Shown piece by piece: positions 1 to 9,577 of a stretch of DNA of 22,654 bases. The DNA is from Pelargonium nanum. Its lineage: Eukaryota > Streptophyta > Magnoliopsida > Geraniales > Geraniaceae. A program made the position numbers and the translations under genes. Below the pieces are notes generated by a model that worked only from the letters and a program-made list of their open reading frames with translations, searched no databases and was not told the DNA's origin. The first letter of the stretch is position 1. The number at the start of each line of letters is the position of its first letter. The stretch covers positions 1 through 22,654 of the forward strand of contig JAYMTF010001551.1 in assembly GCA_036897485.1 (NCBI GenBank). Reading direction: 5' to 3'.

Positions 1-21
1 TATAATAATCATTAATTACCA

Positions 22-52
22 ACCCGTGCATCGCACGGGTGATATTACTAGT
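22..52 (+). mobile_element. Probable Helitron 3' terminus
   Basis: Seen: a perfect 8-bp stem (ACCCGTGC at 22-29, GCACGGGT at 33-40) with a 3-base loop, followed 7 bases later by CTAG (48-51) and then T (52). Known: Helitrons end in a short GC-rich hairpin close to a CTRR terminus and insert between A and T. Inferred: the window starts within the last bases of a Helitron whose body lies to the left. The hairpin-to-CTAG spacing is slightly shorter than the usual 10-12 bases. It could instead be a chance hairpin, and the 5' end is not in view. Confidence 0.5.
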
Positions 53-240
53 TATTATAATATTTTACGAGTCACATGTCAGTTAATTATTAAAAATGAC
101 TGATAAACAATTACATAATTATTGTTAACGGAAAAATTAACACCGTTAATAATTTTAACTTAATTATTCATAATTGAAAGTTCATGTATCTATTTATACA
201 AAGTTTGTCAAAGTTCATGCACCTAAAAGGTGCTTCTCTT
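53..240. other. AT-rich spacer without a gene
   Basis: This stretch between the Helitron-like end and the bystin promoter is very AT-rich. It has one short inverted repeat (TTAACGG near 124, CCGTTAA near 142) and no coding potential. The open frame from 174 runs through promoter motifs and a TATA box, and resembles no protein I know. Confidence 0.4.
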
Positions 241-287
241 TATCCTCGTCGAACCGTCCTTACTTGGACCATATACCAATTAAACAA

Positions 288-368
288 TGGGCTTATCATG
301 TTCAAAGCCCAAACTGTTTTCTAATTCCAACAAAGAAAGCCCATGGTTTCAAAGTCCAATCCAGCCCA
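288..368 (+). promoter_or_regulatory. Cluster of four site II (TGGGCT) motifs upstream of bystin
   Basis: TGGGCT occurs at 288-293, and its complement AGCCCA at 306-311, 338-343 and 363-368: four copies in 81 bp. Site II elements are bound by TCP factors and, together with a telo-box, mark promoters of ribosomal-protein and ribosome-biogenesis genes in plants. That fits the downstream gene, which encodes a 40S assembly factor. Binding itself is inferred. Confidence 0.6.
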
Positions 369-437
369 CTCCTTCCTTTCTCTGCATCGTTTCGCACATA
401 CACAGAAACAATCGAAACTGCTGTAATGGTAGGTAGG

Positions 438-444
438 TATAAAA
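438..444 (+). promoter_or_regulatory. TATA box of the bystin gene
   Basis: TATAAAA lies about 110 bases before the start codon and is followed by a pyrimidine-rich leader (about 465-510). A transcription start near 470 is inferred, giving a 5' UTR of roughly 80 bases. Confidence 0.55.
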
Positions 445-531
445 CCAGCTAACCCCGCCGCGCTGCTATTTCCTCTGCAAAACGGCCCTCTCTCCGTTCT
501 CAACATTCTCACAGGCCATCACGCTAACTCC

Positions 532-540
532 TAGGGTTTA
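532..540 (+). promoter_or_regulatory. Telo-box in the bystin leader
   Basis: TAGGGTTTA is the reverse of the plant telo-box (AAACCCTA), placed 12 bases before the ATG. Together with the site II cluster it forms the combination known from promoters of plant translation and ribosome-biogenesis genes. Confidence 0.55.
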
Positions 541-552
541 GCAGCTGCACCA

Positions 553-3500
553 ATGGGGAAGAAGAGAGACAGGATTCAGAATCCGCTTCCGTTCCGTCCT
601 GATCCTGCCGACGACGACTCCGCCTCCGTCGCCTCCACCAAGAAACGCTCTAAAGCCCCCAAACTCCACCAGCAATCGGAAAAGGTACGCCTTCCCTATC
701 GTATATTCTCATATGAATCTGATTGTTTCAGTTTTGTTGCTTACTCGGTATCGGTACCTGAACTGCAGCTGATTTCGTCTGGCTTGAGCTCAAAAATCCT
801 GAAAGAAGCTCTAATTCAGCAGCAGGAGATTCTGCAAGACGAGGTCGAAGAGCAAAACCCTAACAACTCGCTGTTGCTGCTTGGGAAAGAGGAACCTGCC
901 GCCAAAGAAGGAGTGGAGGAAGACGACATTGACGAATTTGATGGATTTGATGAAACTCAGAGCCACTTTGGTGGTTATGAAGTGAGTAGCTTTCTGGTTA
1001 TTAGCTCTCTTGTTTTAGTATTTGAGTTGACTAGTTCCCATAATCAGAAAATTAGGATTAATTCCTCTGCATAAGCTTTAAAGATGGCTAATTCAAAGTT
1101 TATGATATTTTAGTGTATCAATACAAATTTTACATTCCATATGGAATAGTGCTCAGGGTATATTTTATTGGACAATTGTTTAAGCGTGTGTAGTGTTTTG
1201 GTAATATAGTATGCTTTGAAAGTAAGAATTTTGCACCTAAAGGTGACCTTTCTTCTTTATGAAAGGTTTTATTTGGAGTTTTAATTTCCTAGATAATCAA
1301 GTCTTATTTTTCTTTTTAGTCCTATAAAATGTCTCTTTAATATCAGGAGCAAATTGATGAGGATGATGAGAGATTACTGGAGTCATTTTTATCGAAGGAT
1401 GCTGGTCCACAGCGCACCCTTGCAGACATCATTGCTGAGAAAATCAAACAACAAGATGCAAATGTCACATCAGGTAGATGTTTTAGTAGATATGGTCACC
1501 TTTCTTTGTTCAAATGCGGTGTTTTCGTTCTTTCTTTTAAAATACTCTTAATACTGCTTGAGTTTATTATTTATGTAGTTTGATTTGTTTTATATCAGAA
1601 ACCCGACCTTTACCTAAATTGGACAGCTCGCTCATAGACTTATACAAAGGGTGGGTATTCAATCTATCTTTGCTCTTGTTATTTGAGAGGTTTCACTGTC
1701 ATGAAAGTTTCCTTTTCAAATTTAAGCTAAAAGACATGTGAATATCTCCATCATACACTTTATACCTATTATGGTTTATGTAGTCACAGATGATCTCTTT
1801 CTTGCATTTAGTGAAAAGTGTTAAAAGGTGGTTGTACATCTATCACTGCATTTACCCTGTAACCTTTTCCGCATTAGGTTTATAAATGCATAGACATTTT
1901 TCTTTGGTATACAATAAAAAATGTTAAAGGTTACTCTTGACATTACCTGCAGACTTGCCAAGTTTCTTAATAAATACACTGCTGGTAAAATGCCAAAAGC
2001 ATTCAAGCACATCCCTTCAATGCAATTCTGGGAGGATGTCTTGTACCTGACTGAACCTGATAAATGGTCACCCAATGCATTGTTTCAAGCTACAAGGATA
2101 TTTGCTTCTAATTTAAGTTCGAGGAAGGCAGAACGCTTTTACAAGCTTGTCTTGTTACCCCGGATCAGAGAAGATATTCGTAAGAATAAGAAGCTACATT
2201 TTGCACTGTATCAATCCTTGAAAAAGTCTATATACAAACCTGCTGCATTCAATAAGGGAATCTTGTTGCCACTGTGTCAGGTATACAACCTTCACTTTAT
2301 GAAAGGCCACTTTTACTGTCCACTAACTATGATGTATGGTTACATCTTTGTTCCTTGGGTATTAATTTTGTTGTATGATATTTTATATTTCCATAAGAAC
2401 ACGCTTTTTTTTTGGGTGGCAAATGTTTATATCCTCATCTACTAGCTAGATGTGTACTCTGCTGATCATCACAATATATTTGTGCAGTCATATTAATGTG
2501 GGAAAAGAAAGTAGCTAAGTTGAATCACAAGTTTCATGTTTATGTATGACATTTGAACCTCAGTGCTTTAGTATTTTTGTTTGCATTGTTATGATACCAA
2601 AATAAGTGAACCAGTACTTCCACAACATAATATATTTCTTATAAATAGTTTTGGGAATTGGGACTACTAATATGCTGTATTATGTAACTGTTGATATTCA
2701 ACCCAGACCTTATTTCGTTCTAATTTAGTACTTTGTTTCATTCATCAAACATGAAGTGCTTTTTTTTTTGAGTAAATCAAACATGAAGTGGTTTAATAGT
2801 ATTTCAGTTAACTGTCTTGGGTAATTTTATTGCCTTGTTATTTCAGCTGTATGATTTTTGAATCCTATAGTGCAGTATGAATTCTGCAGCTGTACAGATG
2901 AATTGAAATCTTATTATTCTTACATTCTTAATTTTTTTTTCCAGTCCGGGACTTGTAATCTCAGGGAAGCCGTCATTGTAGGGAGTGTTATTGAAAAGGT
3001 CTCCATTCCTATGCTCCATTCAAGGTAAAGTTAGCTCCATCTTAAGGTATTCCAATTGCTGGAAAGAACTATAGTTATTGTGGGGCAGGGAGCTTTTGAT
3101 TAGGAAGGTATCATTTTAGAGGTAACTAGTTTCTAAGTTGAATCAACAATTTCCTGTTCCCTAGAGGTTAGCAAATATTTTTCCCATTTAGTTATTACAG
3201 CCCGTAGAAGGCAGAGACTTTGATGTTTGGAATAGAAGCACAAAGATTGTAAATGAAGAAGTCTCTAATTCTCCAGATGCATTGGAATTTTTTCAAGAGC
3301 AGCATGACTGATAACTGTTGTTTTAAAAACATTTTCCTCATTTTTTAATTGGGTGATACCTGGCTGGCTAATTCTTATGTTCTCTTTATCTCTTATATGT
3401 TGCAACTCAAGCACTGAGCATATGAGGCCAAACTGTTAAAGTGCTGATGCATGGTCGCATAGCACGGTAGTTCTTGTAAGCTGTTAAGAACTATGCTGAT

Positions 3501-5546
3501 TTTCTCAATATCTAACATAACTCTTGAATGAATATGCAGCGTTGCATTACTCAAGCTTGCAGAGATGCAATATTGTGGCACAACAAGGTATTTAATGTGA
3601 AATACACCAATACATTTTGTTCATCTGCATGTATTCAAGTAGACATGCTGATAGCCTTGCCTTATGCAATGTCATGTTCAGACAAAAGTGCATACAGTAT
3701 TTTCCTACTTTATTTTATTTAAAATAATTGCATTGTTATGCCATTGCAGTTATTTTATAAAGCTTCTTTTGGAGAAGAAGTATGCCTTGCCTTATCGCGT
3801 GCTTGATGCTGTCGTTTCTCATTTTATGAATTTTTTGGAGGATGAAAGAGTAATGCCGGTAATATGGCACCAGTCACTTCTTGCTTTTGTGCAGAGGTTA
3901 GATATTTTTCTTTTTGTATTTATTTATTTTATTGTCTTGCCTCACTTGCATGGAGGGATGAGGGGAACAAGATGACAGAAAAAGAATTTAAGCCAAACAC
4001 TACACAAGCTATTGTTGTAGATTGCTCTGTTCAAATATTTTAGGAACACCATTTAGTCTGCTTTGCATCATGTCCACGTTATCTTCTAAGTATGTGTATG
4101 TCTTATTTCCACTGCTTTTATTTTAAGTTTATATGTTTGACTTTAACTTAAAGCTTGTGAAGGAACATTATGGTGGGGATCGGAATTATGTACCATATAT
4201 TGAAATGAGATCCAAATTCAAAATGCTGCCTATGGAGGTTGTGGATGATAGTATAATCTGGCCTTCATGACATGATATGCAAATTAGTGCAAAAGAATGT
4301 TACGATTTTAGTGTTATATTCAAATTAACGGTGTTTGGGCTTTAGAAGGTAAATCTTAGGGTTGGATTGGGTAGGGTTTTTGAGTTTATTGCATACAAGC
4401 CTGATACAAGCTGTAAGAGGTTCAGGTTGGCGCTATTATTATCTTCATTCAACTTGATAATGGTTGAGCATTATGTTGTGGACTAATCTATTTTTTGCTA
4501 TAAGTAGCACATTTCTATTTTCATTTCGTATGTTCCCTTATGTGATATTCCTTACAGGTACAAACATGAATTGACGAAGGAGGATAAAGATAATCTCAGA
4601 AATCTTCTTGAAATACAAAAGCATAAACTAGTAAGAGAATTATTCCTAGTGCTTTTCAATTTCTCCATGTAGTTTTATTGCCGTGTCTGATTTCTGTCTC
4701 TATTCAAATGTAGGTTACTCCTGAAATTCTCAGGGAGTTAAATAATAGCCGTAATCGTGGTGAGAAGGAGGATGATCTCATGCTAATTTATATCCTTTGA
4801 TCTAAATAATTAAATCAATAATATTAATATGGCATCTCTTGAGTTTTCAAAAAAAATAAAAATATGGCATCTCTTGATATGTTTCTGTTGCAATATGTGT
4901 TCAGGTAGTACATTATTTCATATATTTTGATTGGCAATATGTGTTCAGGTACTCCCAAGTCCCACCGTTCCAAAATGACTGTCTACTTTCCCATTTTTTT
5001 GAAAATTAAGGATAAGTTAGTGTTAGAATTTCTCACTTTTACCCTCGCTTTTCTTGTAACAAACTCAAGGAGTTTGATTAACTTATCATAAGAATATGGT
5101 TGGTAGTTTATGTATAATTTACTAACCGAAAAAGGAAGGTGGACACTCATTTGGGGACAATTTTTTTGAAGTACTTTCTTAAAGTTTCACAAGTTGCTAG
5201 AGTGGTTAATGTTAAGTTAAAGCAGGTTAGAATGTCAATGTTCAATTTTGCATTGTGGTGCCTACAGCTTCATTTTTGACTGGAAAAAGAAAAATAAGGG
5301 TTTTAATGCATCCACCAAAGTAATTGGTTATCAGTGAAACCTGGCCTCTGTGGAAATGATTTGGTAGTTTAATGTTCCCCACGTTTTTTAGATTAATGCT
5401 GTGGTGGAAATTCTCTTTGCTTATCAACTATTATGATTTTCTTTTGTTCCCTTGACATTACATTACCATCTCCTGTGTCTGTGATCAATAAAACGATTGA
5501 AGAGGACAGGTTCGATATTCCAGATGTACCCATGGAGGAAGATTGA
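553..5546 (+). CDS. ENP1: Bystin/Enp1, 40S ribosome-assembly factor, complete 11-exon gene
   Basis: Bystin (yeast Enp1) binds pre-40S particles and is needed for 20S pre-rRNA processing and small-subunit export. Exons: 553-684, 769-981, 1347-1473, 1599-1650, 1953-2280, 2945-3024, 3540-3587, 3750-3896, 4558-4630, 4714-4789, 5467-5546. They join in frame to 451 residues, close to the usual length of plant bystins. The protein starts [14 protein letters not shown], has an acidic stretch ([14 protein letters not shown]) in exon 2, then the bystin core: [58 protein letters not shown] (exons 3-5), [15 protein letters not shown] and [16 protein letters not shown] (exons 8-9). It ends [15 protein letters not shown]. 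Introns 1-9 are GT-AG; the last looks like an AT-AC U12-type intron. Reading on into that intron gives four codons ending in a stop at 4798-4800. Identity is very sure; the borders are good to a few bases. Confidence 0.95.
2744..2790 (-). repeat. Tiny oligo(A)-tailed insertion with 15-bp direct repeats (bystin intron 5)
   Basis: ATCAAACATGAAGTG is present at 2744-2758 and 2776-2790. Between the copies lie 17 bases, mostly a T run followed by GAGTAA, i.e. an A-tail on the minus strand. This looks like a target-site duplication around a very short insert. The cause could be a heavily truncated retroposition or patched break repair. Confidence 0.55.
4826..4877 (+). repeat. Tiny A-tailed insertion with 17-bp direct repeats
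   Basis: AATATGGCATCTCTTGA stands at 4826-4842 and again at 4861-4877. The 18 bases between are GTTTTC followed by an A-rich tail. Like the one at 2744-2790, it resembles a target-site duplication around a minimal oligo(A)-tailed insert. It begins 36 bases inside the U12-type intron. Confidence 0.55.
4890..4951. repeat. 18-bp direct repeat around a 26-base spacer
   Basis: GCAATATGTGTTCAGGTA lies at 4890-4907 and 4934-4951, separated by 26 bases without an A-tail. The second copy ends on the TA that borders the Stowaway-like element. It may be a repair duplication or part of the nested insertion history of this intron. Confidence 0.5.
4952..5171. mobile_element. Diverged Stowaway-like MITE (Tc1/mariner type)
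   Basis: The left end CTCCCAAGTCCCACCG, followed by TTCCAAAATGACTGTC, resembles the Stowaway terminus CTCCCTCCGTCCCAAAATGAGTGTC. The right end GGACACTCATTTGGGGAC is its inverted counterpart. TA dinucleotides flank it at 4950-4951 and 5172-5173, matching the family's TA duplication. It is about 220 bp with no ORF, as expected of a non-autonomous element. The termini are well diverged from each other, so the copy looks old. It lies inside the U12-type intron. The right border is the less certain one. Confidence 0.6.
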
Positions 5547-6801
5547 GAAATTTTATTGCTGATGCTTTTCTAAGGTTCTTCTGTTGTAATCATCTGAAGC
5601 CATTCATTGATGACCTGCACTGAAGGCTTCATCAATTTTGTGATGATATAGTTGTTTCTTGTAGCTAAAGGATGTTGTTACTGACATTGAGAATTTTGCC
5701 TAAAGTTATGACATCTGATGAAAGGTTAAAATTTATATAGCTTTTCTAATTTATATTGTTGTGTTTTTGACATATGACTGATTAGTTATTGAATGTGGTG
5801 GTTTTAGCATTAGTTTCTGTAAGGTCTGGATCCTATTATTGTATGAGTTACCTTAAAGCCTTGTTATTTTGTGATCAACTGTTCCATAGATTCTCAATTT
5901 AAGTTGAAGATTTGAGCTGAATTTTACAACTTTGCTCAGTTGAAGGTCTCTCTTACGCATATTACAAGGAAACTATCCAACAATTGAATTGATTTTTACA
6001 AGTTACTAGTAGTATATACTTTTTTAGAAAAAATGATAGATTTCGGTACAATTCTATGATCTTGTACCTAAGTCTAGTGCATTTTTCAACATCTGAGATG
6101 AGCTAAATTGGGCCTTGTTTTGCTTCTTAGCTGTTCTTTTATTTTCCATTGTATCAAAAAAAAAAAAAAAAAAAAAAAATTGGGCCTTGTTTTGGCTTTT
6201 GAAATCTGAAAATTCAGAGAATTCTTGATCAACAAGTACTTAATTACTGTAATGCGAAGATAAAAGCATAAGAATAGCAATTTTTGATGCTATAAACTTG
6301 TTTAATACAGCCAGTGCCACCCAACCCAACTATTTTCTCTGATTCTGCCTTATTCTCCATTTTAGGGCTTTTGTTCATCTTATTTCTCCTTTCGGATTAA
6401 TAATAAAGTATTGTTGGTAGATAAAAAAAACTCACTGTTCATCAACCGCTAATGAAGAAAAGCCCTATACTATACCATAGATATCAATTGTTTATAAAAG
6501 AGGCCTGTCAATAAAGGTACGAAAACCTTTTTGTAAATCGTATCTTTCATTCAAATAATTCACAAGACACTATATGCTGAAAACTTTTTTTTTCATTTCT
6601 ATTTTTTTTTCTTCTTCATATACAAAAACTTTCAAACCCAAAAAGAGTAATATACAAACCTTTTACAATAACCACACTTACAATCTGAATCAAACAAAAA
6701 ATGAGACTTTTATCTGACCCATCAATCAAAAATTGGGCAAAACCAAATAATTTAATCAATCACATAATCTTAATAATAAACTATATATGATGTTGATATT
6801 T
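5547..6801. other. Tail-to-tail spacer between bystin and myosin (3' UTRs)
   Basis: The bystin 3' UTR should occupy the first few hundred bases after 5546, and the myosin 3' UTR the last few hundred before 6802. A short inverted repeat (TGAAGCC / GGCTTCA, around 5594-5632) lies in the bystin 3' UTR. A small A-tailed insertion sits at 6108-6194. I see no gene, and cannot place the poly(A) sites with confidence. Confidence 0.5.
6108..6194 (+). repeat. Short poly(A)-tailed retroposed fragment with 15-bp target duplication
   Basis: TTGGGCCTTGTTTTG occurs at 6108-6122 and 6180-6194, with AAA before both copies. Between them are 33 bases of unique sequence (6123-6155) followed by 24 A (6156-6179). 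This is the plain signature of LINE-machinery retroposition of a very short RNA fragment. I could not match the 33 bases to any known small RNA. Confidence 0.7.
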
Positions 6802-9577
6802 TCAGGTTTCCGTTCCTATTTGTTGCAACAGGAAGAGGAAATCAGACCTCTGACGTAGAAGTGGCGGCGGCTCCACGTCAGATAGGCTTAGGCTGATGTC
6901 ACCTCCCAATGATCGGAACAGCTCTTCCATCAAGAAAGGTATGCTGGAATATTCACCATTCAATTCAATGCAATGCAATATTGTCAGTACATATATAACA
7001 TATTTACAGGTTTTGTTGTTTTCTGTTATATTCTATCTAACACAAGTAATGAAATTAGTGAAAGCTACTTTTGGATGCTATAGATATAAATAAAAACTAG
7101 GGTTACCTGGAGTCAACATCTAACAAGAATGAATTATTGGGCATGCTGATTGATTCTTCCGCCATCAGTGTTCTCATCTTGCCGATCACCTGTTAGTCCA
7201 CAAACCCGAGGTCAGATGTCTCATGTTGGACCAAATTGATGGGAGACGTATAAAAGATTGCACGTTCTAGTGGAGTATGGCATTGGGGATTTTCTTTTCC
7301 TTATAGTGTACTATAATGGTGAAAAATGAAAACTTAGAACTATATAAACGATGCACAATGTGGAAGATCACTTGCCTCTTGAGATAGTCCATGGGTTCCA
7401 TATTTGTCATCCCAAAACATAGTTCCTATACGATATATTTGCGGAATGCTTAATACCTGATAGAAGTAGCATGAAAATTGCACAAGTCAGCAGGATGACT
7501 AATCTGATTTATACAAGTATGTACAAAGTTAGATATTGATTTATGTTGTTGGAGAGAATGATGAGCTTAGTCATGTAGTTTCATATTTAGAAAAACACGA
7601 TTATTTGTCTATCTTCTTTCAGACACAGGATTCGAAAGTTTAAGGTTTAAAATGTTAATTTCTTCTAGTGGAATATGGAAGAATTCACAACGAGTAAGAA
7701 TAGAAAATTAAGAATTTGACTACTTGATTGTAGCACTAAGTTTGGTGAGTTACCGGACAAAGCTCGTTTGTGATCTCATCCAAAGATTTCTGAGCTTTTT
7801 GATGCAAAACCTGCAAGGATAAAGTACTAATTTATAACTCTAGATTCTTGTTATTGGGAAGTTGATTAGCTTATCTATCCACATTACATACCAGAAATCC
7901 TACAGCCTGCCTTATGTGTTGGAGTTCCTCCCATGATGATCCCGCAAACTGTGTAGAAAGAAATTAACATAAATCACCTTATTGGTCCTGTAGTTGTCCA
8001 GGGTATATGCATTAGGGGTTTGACTGTTTAGCTTACCTTGTCTGTTGCTTTGAGGCACCACTGTTCCAATTCCTGCAACCCTGCCTTTACATATTCTCCA
8101 TTGCTAAATGAACAACACTCGCGACGGAGCAATAAGCTGCCATACCATGGATATAGAAATTGAGGGTGATTTGTTTGAAATTAAAAATTCATTTCACTGT
8201 GAAACATTTAATCTTTGAGTTGAGTCTCTGCTTACCTGTTGAAGAGCTGGACATTTATGAATGAGAAAACCTGATTAAAGATTTTCCTTGAAAGCATGGA
8301 AGGGACCTGAGGATGCGAGAAGTTAGAATATTGATACCGGAAGGTCTCTACTCCAAAATAGAGAAACCGACAACAAAAGGTGGTATAAAGTGAGTTACAC
8401 TTACATAGTTCTCAGACATTATACCCAAGGTATGATCTAGTTTGTTGACAATGCTTTGCCAGTGAATGCTTGACGCTTGTTGTTTTGCAACAATATTTGA
8501 ATGAATATTTTTGGATGACCCTCTTATTGATCTGATCCTTGAAGATCTTGGTGCCTGTTGATGGTAGTTAACAGTTAATGGATATTTCAAGTAATGCCGT
8601 TATCTTGAGAAGTAAAATTTTCTATTCATAAGATGCTTTACCTGAATGCACAGATTCAAAAATGGACTAATCTCCTTCTTTAAACTGTCACGGATCATCC
8701 CGTATATTTTCTCAACATATGCAGTTAAATGTTGCTTAAAGAGCAACGCTGGGTACTTAGCTTCTACTTTTGAATGATCGTTTGTTTTTCCCTCCATTCC
8801 ACTGTACCCACTTGAAACTCCCATACCCGCTGAAGATGAGCGGAATCCCTGACAATTTATTGTATACTTAGTATCATATAATCTTCTGCATGGATATTGA
8901 TGCACGGTTTGCTTGGAAGAGCGTACCTGTGCCATTCTACCAAATAAAGTAATGGGTGAGGTTCGGTTTCGATGTGGATTTGCATTTTGTGCGTTGCTTG
9001 CCTTGAGCGTACTTTGTAGAAGAAACAGGAGAGTAGAAGTCGTTGAGAGCCAATATGATAGATCACTGATGTTGTCTTGAACCTTCAAGGGTATAATTTA
9101 AAAATCCAGTTTCACATGTCAGATTTAGTTGATAGGATAACATAGTTGTTGGAAACTGGTCCTCAATTGATCATGCTTGCTTTTGAATTCCTTTGTTGTG
9201 CTTAATATAATTAAACTGGTTTAAAAATTCTACCTCTACAGATGATCGGATTGTGTGAATAATTCTATCAAATATAGTTGTCTTGTCTGCTTCAAAGGAT
9301 CTCCACTGGAGAAGAGCTTTGTACACAATGCAGGCAGCAACAGGTCTGTTCTTGTCAAATCTCTTATCTTCCACGAGACATTTGATCAACACATCATGGT
9401 TTTCCTGTTTATGGGGGAGAAAAGGCATAAAAATTCAAGGAAAAACTAGTTATATTGGGTATCATGCTATGCAGTGAATTTGGTATTTGCCAGTAGTTTC
9501 AGTTCTGAACTACAAACCTGCTGCTTCTCTGTTAGGGATTTTTGCTTAGTTAGGACGGAGAAAACAGGTTCCGACTC
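6802..9577 (-). other. Myosin XI globular tail with DIL domain (exons 29-40)
   Basis: Exons 29 to 40 in gene order: 9518-9577, 9234-9404, 8927-9082, 8642-8848, 8405-8554, 8236-8306, 8037-8136, 7892-7948, 7754-7810, 7376-7456, 7107-7189, 6802-6943. This cargo-binding part begins [20 protein letters not shown] (from residue 1136) and shows [75 protein letters not shown] and [17 protein letters not shown], all typical of the dilute domain. The end, [11 protein letters not shown] followed by [10 protein letters not shown], matches the conserved myosin XI C-terminus, then adds IGTET. The border after 7376 is a GC donor; reading it as GT four bases later breaks the frame. Confidence 0.9.

Larger units (their letters stand above)
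4790..5466 (+). other. U12-type AT-AC intron (last intron of bystin)
   Basis: The 5' end is ATATCCTTTG, matching the AT-AC class U12 donor consensus ATATCCTT. Near the 3' end CCCTTGAC (5449-5456) resembles the U12 branch consensus TCCTTRAC, with the branch A at 5455. The intron closes with AC at 5465-5466, about 10 bases further, as expected for this class, and no long pyrimidine tract precedes it. Splicing here joins codon T|CA in frame and gives the plant bystin C-terminus; I see no GT-AG pair that does so. The intron also holds the insertions listed below. Confidence 0.85.

Noticed and set aside
174-452. A 92-codon ORF before bystin
   Set aside because: It covers the site II cluster and the TATA box, and the protein looks random.
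4714-4800. Bystin ending at the TGA at 4798-4800
   Set aside because: That stop lies inside the U12-type intron; the conserved plant C-terminus [15 protein letters not shown] is encoded at 5502-5543 and joins in frame.
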